Shown here piece by piece: positions 23,720 to 31,358 of a stretch of DNA of 35,733 bases. The DNA lies in the NCBI GenBank assembly GCA_039918615.1, contig JBDSHG010000014.1, positions 1 to 35,733 on the forward strand, written 5' to 3'. This DNA is from FEN-1250 sp039918615. GTDB lineage: Bacteria; Gemmatimonadota; Gemmatimonadetes; Gemmatimonadales; Gemmatimonadaceae. The notes below the pieces were generated by a model, which had not been told where the DNA came from, ran no database searches, and saw only the letters and a program-made list of their open reading frames with translations. Both the position numbers and the translations under genes were made by a program. How positions within the stretch are numbered: position 1 is the first letter of the stretch; each line of letters starts with the position of its first letter.

Positions 23720-24384
23720 GGGTGCATGGTTGACGCGGTTGGCGCCGGAAGCTGGCCGATGGCGTGCAGGCAGAAGTCCACGAGCTGATCGAGCACCTGG
23801 TTGTCGGATAGATCGCGCATGAACGGGATGCGGGCGCGCTTGGCGGCCCACACGCCGTGAATGAAGAGAACGGAGTGGAGCATGCGTCCCGCGGCGAGCG
23901 GCTCGATGTCGCGGAACTCGCCGCTGGCGATGCCGCGCTTCACGATGTCGCCGAGGATGCGCATGGAGCGCATGGGGACTTCCTCGATGAACTGCTCGTA
24001 GAGATCGGGGAAGTGATGCAGCTCGCTGAGGATGAGGCGATAAAGAATCTCGAACGACGGCGTGCGCACGTAATCCCACGAATTGTGCAGATACTCGCGA
24101 AGCTGCTCGCGCGCGCTGGCATTCTCGGTGATCATCGCCTCGACGGACGCGATATGCCGCGATGGGATCTCGCGGATCATCTCGCAGAAGAGCGCTTCCT
24201 TGTTGGGGAAGTAGAGGTAGATGGTGCCTTTGGAGACGCCGGCGGTGCGGGCGATGTCCTCGAGACGTGCGGCCGCGAGCCCGCGCTCGCCGAAGACCTC
24301 GAGCGCTGCGTCGAGGATCTGGCGCGGGCGCTCGCCGGGAAGGCGGCGCCAGCGGGGTGCGGAACTTTGGGTGGACTCAGACAT
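23716..24384 (-). CDS. TetR/AcrR family transcriptional regulator
   Basis: 222 residues. The N-terminal DNA-binding domain is canonical: RQILDAALEVFGERGLAAAR, then LEDIARTAGVSKGTIYLYFPNKEALF (helix-turn-helix about 41-60). The C-terminal ligand-binding part has a TetR_C-like pattern with FEILYRLILSELHHFPDLYE. As first gene of the efflux run it most likely represses its own operon and is released by a transported compound. A 17-bp palindrome overlapping a promoter lies 90 bases upstream of its ATG and is the obvious operator candidate. The downstream TolC gene overlaps its stop by 4 bases. Confidence 0.94.
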   Translation of the reverse strand: MSESTQSSAPRWRRLPGERPRQILDAALEVFGERGLAAARLEDIARTAGVSKGTIYLYFPNKEALFCEMIREIPSRHIASVEAMITENASAREQLREYLHNSWDYVRTPSFEILYRLILSELHHFPDLYEQFIEEVPMRSMRILGDIVKRGIASGEFRDIEPLAAGRMLHSVLFIHGVWAAKRARIPFMRDLSDNQVLDQLVDFCLHAIGQLPAPTASTMHP

Positions 24385-24473
24385 CGGGCTCTAGTGGTTG
24401 TGCGAGAGTAACTAAACGGCTCGTCAGTAGAGTTGTTCCCGGGTGGAAAGTCGGGGTAACAAGTAATTGACTG

Positions 24474-24490
24474 TCGAGTAAGTTACTCGA
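24474..24490. promoter_or_regulatory. Probable TetR operator (17-bp palindrome)
   Basis: TCGAGTAAGTTACTCGA is perfectly symmetrical around G24482. It covers the -10 box of the promoter reading into tetR, so a bound repressor would block polymerase. A partial half-site-like GAGTAAC occurs again at about 24407-24413. Confidence 0.7.
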
Positions 24491-24508
24491 ATGCGACTAT
24501 TCGTGCAA
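24480..24508 (-). promoter_or_regulatory. Promoter of the tetR-efflux operon
   Basis: On the minus strand, TTGCAC (24508-24503) and TAACTT (24485-24480) are exactly 17 bases apart, a good sigma-70 type arrangement. The start of transcription would be near 24473, giving a leader of about 90 bases before the tetR ATG. Confidence 0.6.
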
Positions 24509-24539
24509 CCAGGCCAGCGAACTCGAGTGGGTGGGATGC

Positions 24540-24567
24540 AAAAAAGGCGGACGCTCTCGCGCCCGCC
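24540..24567 (-). terminator. Rho-independent terminator of the cyclophilin/small-protein operon
   Basis: Read on the minus strand: a 9-bp GC-rich stem (GGCGGGCGC with GCGTCCGCC, one G-T pair), a GAGA tetraloop and six Ts. It begins 24 bases after the stop of the 50-residue membrane protein gene and shields the tetR promoter from read-through. Confidence 0.92.
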
Positions 24568-24591
24568 CCGCTTTCCATTCCTCGAAGCGGT

Positions 24592-24744
24592 TTACTGCGC
24601 CGCCGCCGCGGCCGGCGGCTTCTCAGCCTCGTAATGCTCGTTCGTGAAGTGGACGATCGCCGTCATTGCCCCGAGCAGCACCACCGCGCCGAGGATCATG
24701 CCGGTGAGGCCAGCCTTGAGATCTCCTTCCTTTGGTGCGGGCAT
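24592..24744 (-). CDS. 50-residue single-pass membrane protein
   Basis: A short gene below usual length cut-offs. It begins MPAPKEGDLKAGLTG, has one membrane helix (MILGAVVLLGAMTAIVHF, about 16-33) and ends in a charged then alanine/proline-rich tail (NEHYEAEKPPAAAAAQ). It is convincing because a very strong ribosome site, GGAGGAGAT, lies 5 bases before the ATG, it starts 21 bases after the cyclophilin stop, and a perfect terminator follows its own stop. I do not recognise a family; proteins like this can be subunits of membrane complexes. N-terminus in or out cannot be decided, though the acidic and basic residues before the helix are balanced. Confidence 0.8.
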   Translation of the reverse strand: MPAPKEGDLKAGLTGMILGAVVLLGAMTAIVHFTNEHYEAEKPPAAAAAQ

Positions 24745-24765
24745 TTCATCTCCTCCAAGGAAAGG

Positions 24766-25227
24766 TCAGGCGACCCGGACGGTCGTCATCGTGTCGTTCT
24801 GCGTGAGCTTCTTCAGGACGTCGATCCCGCTCGTGATCTTGCCGAATACGGTGTGCACGCCGTTCAGGTGCCGCGTGTTGTTCTCGTCGAGCACCATGAA
24901 GAACTGGCTGCCGCCGGTGTCCTTCCCGGCATGAGCCATCGAGAGCGCGCCGACGTCGTGCTTGTTGGGGTTCCCCTTGGTCTCGCACTTGATGTGGTAG
25001 CCGGGGCCGCCCGTGCCGATGCGGCGGTCGCCCACCGGGAGGTCGCGCGAGAGCGGATCGCCGCCCTGCACCATGAAGTCGGGGATGACGCGGTGGAACT
25101 TCACACCGTCGTAGAAGCCGCTGTTCGCGAGCTTCTCGAAGTTGCCGGCCGCGAGCGGTGCATCCTTTTCAAAGAGTTCCGCGACAATGGTTCCGCGATT
25201 CGTCTCGATCGTAGCGTTCTTCGCCAT
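24766..25227 (-). CDS. Cyclophilin-type peptidyl-prolyl cis-trans isomerase
   Basis: 153 residues without a signal peptide, so a cytosolic protein-folding enzyme. The cyclophilin active site is intact: FHRVIPDFMVQGGD (44-57) with the catalytic Arg, then GALSMAHAG, GGSQFFMVL and the HLNGVHTVFGK end. Length is typical of bacterial single-domain forms. ATG 25227 gives the standard start AKNATIETNRGTI; the open frame beyond it is not homologous. It follows endonuclease III by 96 bases and precedes a small membrane protein. That 96-base gap has a short hairpin (GCACC-CTGC-GGTGC, 25310-25323) directly after the endonuclease stop and may contain its own promoter. Confidence 0.96.
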   Translation of the reverse strand: MAKNATIETNRGTIVAELFEKDAPLAAGNFEKLANSGFYDGVKFHRVIPDFMVQGGDPLSRDLPVGDRRIGTGGPGYHIKCETKGNPNKHDVGALSMAHAGKDTGGSQFFMVLDENNTRHLNGVHTVFGKITSGIDVLKKLTQNDTMTTVRVA

Positions 25228-25323
25228 GTAAGCAACCAGCCGGCTAGGGAAGTCGAAGTCGAAGTAGAGCAGCACCCCAAGTTAATCGCGCCAACGGCCG
25301 CCCGCATCCGCACCCTGCGGTGC

Positions 25324-26124
25324 TCACACGCGGGAGGACGGGCAGATGTCGTTGAGCTTGCACAGCTCACAGAGCGGCGTCCGCGCGATACAGATCTGGC
25401 GTCCGTGCTCGATCAGCAGGTGTGAGACCATCGTCCAGTGCTGGGTCGGAAAGAGAGGCATGAGATCCTCCTCGATCTTCACCGCATCGGTCTCGCGCGT
25501 GAGGCCGAGCCGTTCCGACAGCCGCGTGACGTGAGTGTCGACGACGATTCCAACGTTCTTGTCGAAGGCGTTGCCGAGGATGACGTTGGCGGTCTTGCGG
25601 CCGACGCCGGGAAGCTGGATGAGCTCCTCCATCGTGTCCGGGACTTTGCCGCCGTGCCGCTCGACGAGCGCCTGCGCCATCCCGAGCAGGCTCTTCGTCT
25701 TGCTGCGGAAGAAGCCCGTGCTCTTGATCTCGGTCTCGAGCTCCTCGCGCTCTGCATTGGCCAGCTCGACGGGCGAGGGATAGTGCTTGAGCAGCGCAGG
25801 GGTGACGATGTTGACGCGCTTGTCGGTGCACTGCGCGCTCAGGATCGTCGCCACGAGGAGCTGATAGGGATTCTCGTGATCGAGTGCGCAGTGCGCGTCT
25901 GGGTACATCGCGGAGAGTCGCTTGTAGTATTCCGTCGCGCGCGCCTTCCGCTCGGCGAGGGTGCGCGGCCAGCGTTCCTTGAGATGAGGGAGGAGGACGA
26001 TTTTCGGCTTCGCCGACTTCACCACCTTCCTCACGATCTTCTTCGTGACCGTCTTCACGATTTTTTTCGCGACCTGCTTCGCGACTTTCTTCATCACTTT
26101 TTTCGCCATCTGCTTCGCTTTCAT
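25324..26124 (-). CDS. nth: Endonuclease III with lysine-rich N-terminal tail
   Basis: 266 residues against about 211 in E. coli. The catalytic part is complete: helix-hairpin-helix LPGVGRKTANVIL with the Schiff-base lysine K177, VVDTHVTR with the catalytic aspartate D196, and the [4Fe-4S] loop C245-x6-C252-x2-C255-x5-C261. It removes oxidised pyrimidines and nicks the abasic site in base-excision repair. The added first 41 residues contain 16 lysines, one arginine and no acidic residue, in repeats like KKVMKKVAKQVAKK, similar to basic tails of DNA-binding proteins. The ATG at 26124 overlaps the polX stop by 4 bases (ATGA), which supports it over starts inside the tail. Confidence 0.95.
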   Translation of the reverse strand: MKAKQMAKKVMKKVAKQVAKKIVKTVTKKIVRKVVKSAKPKIVLLPHLKERWPRTLAERKARATEYYKRLSAMYPDAHCALDHENPYQLLVATILSAQCTDKRVNIVTPALLKHYPSPVELANAEREELETEIKSTGFFRSKTKSLLGMAQALVERHGGKVPDTMEELIQLPGVGRKTANVILGNAFDKNVGIVVDTHVTRLSERLGLTRETDAVKIEEDLMPLFPTQHWTMVSHLLIEHGRQICIARTPLCELCKLNDICPSSRV

Positions 26125-27860
26125 CTCGCTCTCCGCTGCCGTAAACGCTCCACGATCCGCTCCGTGCCGAAGGTATTGATCACATCCCCTGCCTCGAGCC
26201 ACCCCTTCCGCGCGATCCCCACTCCGAACTCCGTATTCTGCAGCCCGCGCGTCGAATGCGCATCGGGGCCGATCTCGAACGAGCAGCCGAGCGACTTCGC
26301 GAGCTGGCAGTGGCGCCAGTCGAGATCGAGGCGGTGCGGATCGGCATTGATCTCGAGCGCCACGCCCTGTGCCGCCGCCTTCGCGATCACCGCTTCCATG
26401 TCAATGGCGTACGCCTCGCGGCTGAGCAGCAGCCGCCCGGTCGGGTGGCCGAGGATCGCGACGTGCGGATCATCCAGCGCGCGGAGAACGCGCGCCGTCA
26501 TCGTCTCGCGATCCATCGAAAAGCGGGAATGCACCGAGGCGATCACGTAGTCGAAGCGGTCGAGCAGCGCGGGATCGTAGTCGATCTGTCCGTCTGCGAG
26601 AATGTCCGCCTCGACGCCCTTCAGCACCATGATGCCGATATCCCTTGAATTCAAACTATCTATCTCGGCGTGCTGCGCGATCACCGCCTCTGGCTTGAGC
26701 CCGCCCGCGTAGAACGCCGACTGCGAGTGGTCGGAGATCCCGATGTAGCTCCAGCCGAGCTCGCGGGCGGCCTCCGCCATCTCGGCGATCGTGGCTTTGC
26801 CATCCGAATAGTCGGAATGGCAATGCAGCACGCCCGTGATGTCGCTCGACTCGATGAGCGTCGGCAGCGCGTTTTTCGCCGCCGCCGCGATCTCGCCTCG
26901 CCCCTCGCGCAGCTCCGGCGCGATGTAGGCGAGGCCGAGCGCGCGGAAGAGCGCGCGCTCATCGCCCACGGAGATGCGCGCGCCATCGGAGTCGCGCAGC
27001 TCGTCCCCGACGATGCTCGTGCCGCGCAAGGCGGCCCACTCGCGCAGCTCGCGCTCGTGCGCCGCGCTCCCCGTTGTGCGCCAGAGCGCGACCGCTTGCT
27101 CCTCGGGACGCACGCAGCGCACATCGAGCACGCTGCCATCCACGAAGTGAATCGTCGCCGCGCCTGCGCCGCGTTCCTCCGCCTCGCGCACGCCTGGCGC
27201 GCGCGCGAGCTCCGCCGCCACGCGCTCCGGCGCCGCGCCGCTCGACGCGACCACCGCGACGATATCGATGTCGCGCACGACCTCATTCCGCCGCCGCAGC
27301 GATCCAGCCACCATCGCGCGCTCGACATCCGGATGCGCGCGCACCGCGGCTAGCATGTGCTCCGACTCGGAGAGGGCGCGCGGATACAGCATGTACGCGC
27401 TGTTTTCGCGCAGATACGCGATCCCCTTGAGGATCTTCGCCGCCGTCCCTGCTCCGAAGCGCGGCAGCTTCGCGAGCCGGCCGTCCGCGGCCGCCGCTTC
27501 GAGCTCCGCCAGCGACGACACTCCGAGCCCCTCGTGGATCTTCTGGATCTTCGCGGTGCCAAGTCCCGGCACGCGAAGCATCTCGAGCAATCCCTCCGGC
27601 GTCTCGGCGCGCAGCTGCTCGAGGTAGCGCGACTCTCCGCTCTCCACCAGCTCGCGAATCGTCGACAGCGTCGCGGGCCCGATTCCCTTCAGCTCCGCGA
27701 GCTCGCCACTCGCGAGCATCGGCGCGAGATCGTCCGTCTGCACGCCGATCACGGCGCGCGAGGCGTTACGGTAGGCGGCGCTCTTGAAGCGGTTCTCGCC
27801 CTTGAGCTCGAGGAAGTCCGCGATCTGCGCAAGCGCGTGCGCGACGGAGCGTGGATCCAC
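26121..27860 (-). CDS. polX: DNA polymerase/3'-5' exonuclease PolX
   Basis: 579 residues, full length for bacterial PolX. Two helix-hairpin-helix motifs (LKGIGPATLSTI about 58-69; VPGLGTAKIQKI about 97-108) bind DNA, followed by the polymerase beta-type palm with GS at 186-187, the metal ligands D197 and D199 (RDIDIV) and D246 (VLDVRC). The C-terminal PHP domain has LHCHSDYSDG (345-354), ISDHSQS, LGHPTGR, NADPHR and GPDAHS, the residues of its metal-dependent exonuclease. It fills gaps in base-excision repair, matching the coupled nth gene downstream. The start is GTG at 27860, 3 bases after the previous stop. No inactivating changes were seen. Confidence 0.97.
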   Translation of the reverse strand: MDPRSVAHALAQIADFLELKGENRFKSAAYRNASRAVIGVQTDDLAPMLASGELAELKGIGPATLSTIRELVESGESRYLEQLRAETPEGLLEMLRVPGLGTAKIQKIHEGLGVSSLAELEAAAADGRLAKLPRFGAGTAAKILKGIAYLRENSAYMLYPRALSESEHMLAAVRAHPDVERAMVAGSLRRRNEVVRDIDIVAVVASSGAAPERVAAELARAPGVREAEERGAGAATIHFVDGSVLDVRCVRPEEQAVALWRTTGSAAHERELREWAALRGTSIVGDELRDSDGARISVGDERALFRALGLAYIAPELREGRGEIAAAAKNALPTLIESSDITGVLHCHSDYSDGKATIAEMAEAARELGWSYIGISDHSQSAFYAGGLKPEAVIAQHAEIDSLNSRDIGIMVLKGVEADILADGQIDYDPALLDRFDYVIASVHSRFSMDRETMTARVLRALDDPHVAILGHPTGRLLLSREAYAIDMEAVIAKAAAQGVALEINADPHRLDLDWRHCQLAKSLGCSFEIGPDAHSTRGLQNTEFGVGIARKGWLEAGDVINTFGTERIVERLRQRRAR

Positions 27861-27863
27861 CGC

Positions 27864-28637
27864 TCACCGCACGCGGATGTACGGGAGCTGCGTCACTCCC
27901 TCGCCGCCGGTCTCCTGTACTCGCTCGAGGCGATCCGGATGCGTGTCGAGATAGTGAAAGGCGCGAATCACCATCGCCTCGAGCTCGCTCGTCGTTGCCA
28001 GCGTGCGATATCCCATTCGCTCCCCACCCGGAATCGCGTTCGCGTACGCGACCCCCTCTGCCCTCCACGGATGCTCGGCGCGCGCGGCCGCCTTCGCTGG
28101 GTCGAGATCATCGCGGTACGACACCAGCGAGACGCCGGGGCGATCCTCGCGAAGGCCGAGCACCATCTGCACGCGCAGATGCGCGCCGGAGTCCGCGCGC
28201 TGCTCCGTCTCCGCTGCCACCGCGAACACTCCGTCGAGCGGCTCGTACGGCGCGTCGGCACTTACGCGAGCCCACAGCCTCTGATACGGAAACTGCAAAT
28301 ACGCCGCGGGCGGCGCCGCGAAGATCCAGTCGCCCATTTGGTAGTCGGCCTCGGTGAGCAGCGCCGTCACCGAGTCCTCGAACGAATAGAGACGACGGCC
28401 GTAGCTCCAGAACTGAAAGCCCTGGTAGAGGAGCTCGCCGTATTCGTCCATGCTCGCGGGATCCGCATCATCGGAGACCATCTCGCCGAGCGCGGCGCCC
28501 GCGTGACCGAGCAGCAGAAACTGATCGCGCCTGTGCACATCCGAGCCGCGCTGCTCGCCCTCGGCGCGGATTGCCGGGAAGTCTTCGCGCTCGAGCGGCT
28601 CGAGGATCAGCTCGTATGGAGTCAGTCGCGCTGGCAC
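27864..28637 (-). CDS. Conserved-looking protein of unknown function
   Basis: 257 residues, no signal peptide or membrane helix. It is rich in Tyr, Trp and acidic residues (DEYGELLYQGFQFWSYGRRL, FEDSVTALLTEADYQMGDWI, YLQFPYQRLWARVSADAP) and looks like a soluble alpha/beta protein. I recognise no motif. The start is the GTG at 28637, the first start after the upstream gene ends 20 bases away; no good ribosome site is visible, so the N-terminus is uncertain. The 3' end lies 3 bases before polX, so it is co-transcribed with the repair genes. Confidence 0.65.
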   Translation of the reverse strand: MPARLTPYELILEPLEREDFPAIRAEGEQRGSDVHRRDQFLLLGHAGAALGEMVSDDADPASMDEYGELLYQGFQFWSYGRRLYSFEDSVTALLTEADYQMGDWIFAAPPAAYLQFPYQRLWARVSADAPYEPLDGVFAVAAETEQRADSGAHLRVQMVLGLREDRPGVSLVSYRDDLDPAKAAARAEHPWRAEGVAYANAIPGGERMGYRTLATTSELEAMVIRAFHYLDTHPDRLERVQETGGEGVTQLPYIRVR

Positions 28638-28657
28638 GCGTGCAGAGTTCGCAGGAA

Positions 28658-29119
28658 TCAGGCCTGCTCCTCGACGCCGGCCGCGTCGCGCAGCCGCGCA
28701 ACGAGCTCGTGCAGCTGGTGCTCGGTGTAGTCGATCTCCTGCGCGGCGCCATCGAGATCGATGAGCCCTGCACGCATCGACACCGCGACCTGATTGAGAT
28801 AGCGCACCTTGCGGAGAATCTCGTCGGTCACGGCGCGGAGGGAGAGATAGCGCCGCTTGTTGACCGTCGCGCGCCGATGCCGCGCTATCAGCTCGGCCTC
28901 GGTAAGCTCGCGCGCCGCGGAGATGACTTCCTCGGTCGTGCGCCCGGATATCGTACCACGGTCGGGAATTCCCTCGTCCTCCCACTCTTCTTCCGCGAAC
29001 CAGAGGCGACCGACGTGCTCGATCCCATCGAAGGTGATGCTGAGCGAGACCGCGAGGCGCCGATCATCCGTAGTGATTGTCGCGATCTCGCGCTCGATCG
29101 TCTCGTCCGATGGCGTCAT
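28658..29119 (-). CDS. Acidic soluble protein of unknown function
   Basis: 153 residues. The first half contains beta-like segments (RLAVSLSITFDG, HVGRLWFAEEEWEDEG) and the second half is helical and charged (TEEVISAARELTEAELIARH, DEILRKVRYLNQVAVSMRAG, YTEHQLHELVARLRDA). No catalytic motif or known family was recognised; no export signal. The ATG at 29119 overlaps the TGA of the upstream hydrolase by 4 bases (ATGA), which fixes the start and shows the two are in one transcript. Confidence 0.7.
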   Translation of the reverse strand: MTPSDETIEREIATITTDDRRLAVSLSITFDGIEHVGRLWFAEEEWEDEGIPDRGTISGRTTEEVISAARELTEAELIARHRRATVNKRRYLSLRAVTDEILRKVRYLNQVAVSMRAGLIDLDGAAQEIDYTEHQLHELVARLRDAAGVEEQA

Positions 29120-29988
29120 GGCTGGGCTCTCGTGCGCTGGAGAAAGTCGCGAACCTCAGCGAAGAATGCGTCCTTGCCCTCAACGTAAGGGACGTGTGCG
29201 CTTTCGTCGAGCACCACGAGCTCGCCATGCGGAAGCGCCTCCGCGATCATCTCCGACGAGCCGAGCGGAATCGCATCGTGCGCGCCGTGCAGCACGAGCG
29301 TCGGCGCCTCGACGAGGTCGAGCTTCTGCGTGAGATCGTAGCCCGCGAGACTCTCCCACACCGACTCCTGGACGCGCGCGATGACGCGGAATGGCGTAAG
29401 CTCGGCCGCGCGCGCGGGGTTGGCGAAGTAGCCGGCGACGCCGAGCTCGAAGATCCGTTTCGCGAACGCCGCGGGGTCGCGCTCGCGGAGCCCCGACGCC
29501 GCGATCGCTGCGCGCGCTTCGGCGATCCACGGCTCGCGTTGCCGGCGCGCGAACTCTGCGCTGAACTGTGCGCGAAAGTCGCTGGTTGCGGGGGCGGGGG
29601 TAATGAGTACCATGCGCACGGGCGCCGGCGCGGGCTCGCTCGCGGTGAAGACGATCCCTTCGTCGCGGAAGCCGCCCGCGGCGGCGATCGCGTAGAGGAG
29701 CGCGAGCAGTCCGCCCCACGAGTAGCCGACGAGGGTGAGCGGCTCGAGCGACAGCTCGCGCACGAGCGCCGCGAGATCGGTGACGTGTGTCTTCCAGGTG
29801 ATGGGGGAGCGATCGGCATCGTCCTTCGATCGTCCCCCGCCGCGCTGATCGTAGAAGATCAGCCGATACTCGTTCGCGAGCTCGAGCATCTGCGGCAACA
29901 TGTAATCGTGCGATGCACCCGGGCCGCCGTGCAGCACGAGCAGCCGGGCTGCGTCCTCCGGTCCGTACGCGGTGTGATAGAGCTCCAC
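29116..29988 (-). CDS. Proline iminopeptidase-like alpha/beta hydrolase
   Basis: 290 residues, cytosolic. The features are those of S33-family proline iminopeptidases: VLHGGPGASHDYM (oxyanion HGGPG at 20-24), FYDQRGGGRS (46-54), nucleophile elbow GYSWGG (S90), acid residue in HGAHDAIP and histidine in ESAHVPYVEG. Such enzymes release N-terminal proline from peptides. The start is GTG at 29988, 14 bases after the amidohydrolase stop with GGAG 8 bases upstream; the frame stays open inside the amidohydrolase gene but that part is not homologous. It follows an exported prolidase-like enzyme and an M28 peptidase, so the trio may degrade peptides. Confidence 0.9.
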   Translation of the reverse strand: MELYHTAYGPEDAARLLVLHGGPGASHDYMLPQMLELANEYRLIFYDQRGGGRSKDDADRSPITWKTHVTDLAALVRELSLEPLTLVGYSWGGLLALLYAIAAAGGFRDEGIVFTASEPAPAPVRMVLITPAPATSDFRAQFSAEFARRQREPWIAEARAAIAASGLRERDPAAFAKRIFELGVAGYFANPARAAELTPFRVIARVQESVWESLAGYDLTQKLDLVEAPTLVLHGAHDAIPLGSSEMIAEALPHGELVVLDESAHVPYVEGKDAFFAEVRDFLQRTRAQP

Positions 29989-30002
29989 GCCGCGCTCCGC
30001 GA

Positions 30003-31340
30003 CTACGGGTGCAACGCCACCATCGGCGTCTTGTAGACAGCGCCGCCCTTCATCACGAAGAGCGCCTTCTCCATGTTCTTGATGTCCTTGAGCGGATCGC
30101 CCGGCACGGCGACGATGTCGGCCCACTTGCCCGCCGTGAGCGAGCCTACGTGCGCATCCCAGCCGAGGAGCTTCGCGCCGTTCATCGTTCCCGCGACGAT
30201 CGACTCCATGTTCGTCATCCCGCCCCACGTCGTCATGAGCGTGAACTCGTGCGCGTTCGTGCCGTGCTTGCCGACGCCGGCGTCGGTGCCGAGTGCGATC
30301 TTCACGCCGTTCGCACGCGCGATCTTCACGGAGTTGTGCATCGCCTTCGCCGCATCGAGCGCTTTCTGGCGGCGCAGCCCCTTCAGCACACCGTTGTTTG
30401 CGGCCGCCTCGGTGGCCTCGCCCGCGCTCAGCGTCGGCACGAGGTACGTTCCCTTCGCGGCCATCATCTTCGCGCCCTCCTCATCGAGGAAGGAGCCGTG
30501 CTCGATCGAGCTCACCCCGGCGCGCACCGCGACCTTGATCCCCTCCGTGCCGTGCGCGTGCGCGGCGACCTTCCGGCCGAGCTTCGTCGCTTCGTCGACC
30601 ATCGCCTTCAGCTCCTCATACGTGTACTGCGAGGCGCCGACCGCGTCCCCCTCGGAGAGCACGCCGCCGGTCGCGCACGTCTTGATGACGTCCGCGCCCT
30701 GCTTGATCTGATAGCGAACTGCGGCGCGAACCTCTTCGGGACCGTTCGCGATGCCGGTTTTGTAGCTGCCGTCGAAGAGCCCGGGCTTGAAGCCGTTCTC
30801 GTCGCAGTGGCCACCGGTGATGCCGATCGCGTAGCCGGCGTTCTCCATGCGCGGCCCCCAGATCTGGTTCGCGTCGACTGCCTTGCGCAGCGCCATGTCG
30901 TCGAAGTTCGGCGAGCCGACGTTGCGCACGCTCGTGAAGCCGTCGAGCAGCGTGCTCCTTGCGTGGTTGACGCCGAGGATCGCGCTGTACTGGTCGTAGT
31001 CGTGCACCGCCGACTCGTCCGCCTCGGGATCGCCGAGCTCGCGCCCCGCGAGATGCACGTGCGCATCGATGAAGCCGGGAAGGAGCGTGGCATCGCCGAG
31101 ATCGATCGTGCGGGCGCCGGCGGGCACTTTCACGTTCGCGGCGGTCCCGACCCACGTAATGCTGTCGCCGACGATGACGATCGCCGCGTTATTGATCTCG
31201 GCCGCGCCGGTGCCATCGATGAGATGCGCCGCGCGCAGCACGAACGTGCCGGGTGCAGCGAGTGCGGAATCCTGCGCAGCAAGCGGCGCCGCGCAGAGGC
31301 CGGCGAGGGCGAGAGACACAGCGAGCGGACGACGATACAT
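30003..31340 (-). CDS. Exported prolidase-like metal-dependent amidohydrolase
   Basis: 445 residues with a signal peptide (cleavage near LAAQ, 21-23). It belongs to the amidohydrolase group that includes Xaa-Pro/Xaa-Arg dipeptidases (Sgx9260/imidazolonepropionase-like): FIDAHVHL with HxH at 94 and 96, the carboxylated-lysine segment GADVIKTCATGG (K220), AAHAHGTEG (261-267), SSIEHGSFLD (H281) and the catalytic ALGTDAG (D353). The enzymes cleave C-terminal amino acids from dipeptides or N-acyl amino acids. A near-perfect GGAGG lies upstream of the ATG at 31340. It is 18 bases after the M28 peptidase gene and 14 bases before the next hydrolase. Confidence 0.92.
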   Translation of the reverse strand: MYRRPLAVSLALAGLCAAPLAAQDSALAAPGTFVLRAAHLIDGTGAAEINNAAIVIVGDSITWVGTAANVKVPAGARTIDLGDATLLPGFIDAHVHLAGRELGDPEADESAVHDYDQYSAILGVNHARSTLLDGFTSVRNVGSPNFDDMALRKAVDANQIWGPRMENAGYAIGITGGHCDENGFKPGLFDGSYKTGIANGPEEVRAAVRYQIKQGADVIKTCATGGVLSEGDAVGASQYTYEELKAMVDEATKLGRKVAAHAHGTEGIKVAVRAGVSSIEHGSFLDEEGAKMMAAKGTYLVPTLSAGEATEAAANNGVLKGLRRQKALDAAKAMHNSVKIARANGVKIALGTDAGVGKHGTNAHEFTLMTTWGGMTNMESIVAGTMNGAKLLGWDAHVGSLTAGKWADIVAVPGDPLKDIKNMEKALFVMKGGAVYKTPMVALHP

Positions 31341-31358
31341 CAGGAGCCTCCGAATGAT

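Noticed and set aside
27357..28730. 457-residue open frame on the plus strand
   Set aside because: It lies opposite polX and the next gene, is extremely rich in Arg and has no recognisable domain; third-position GC keeps the frame open by chance.
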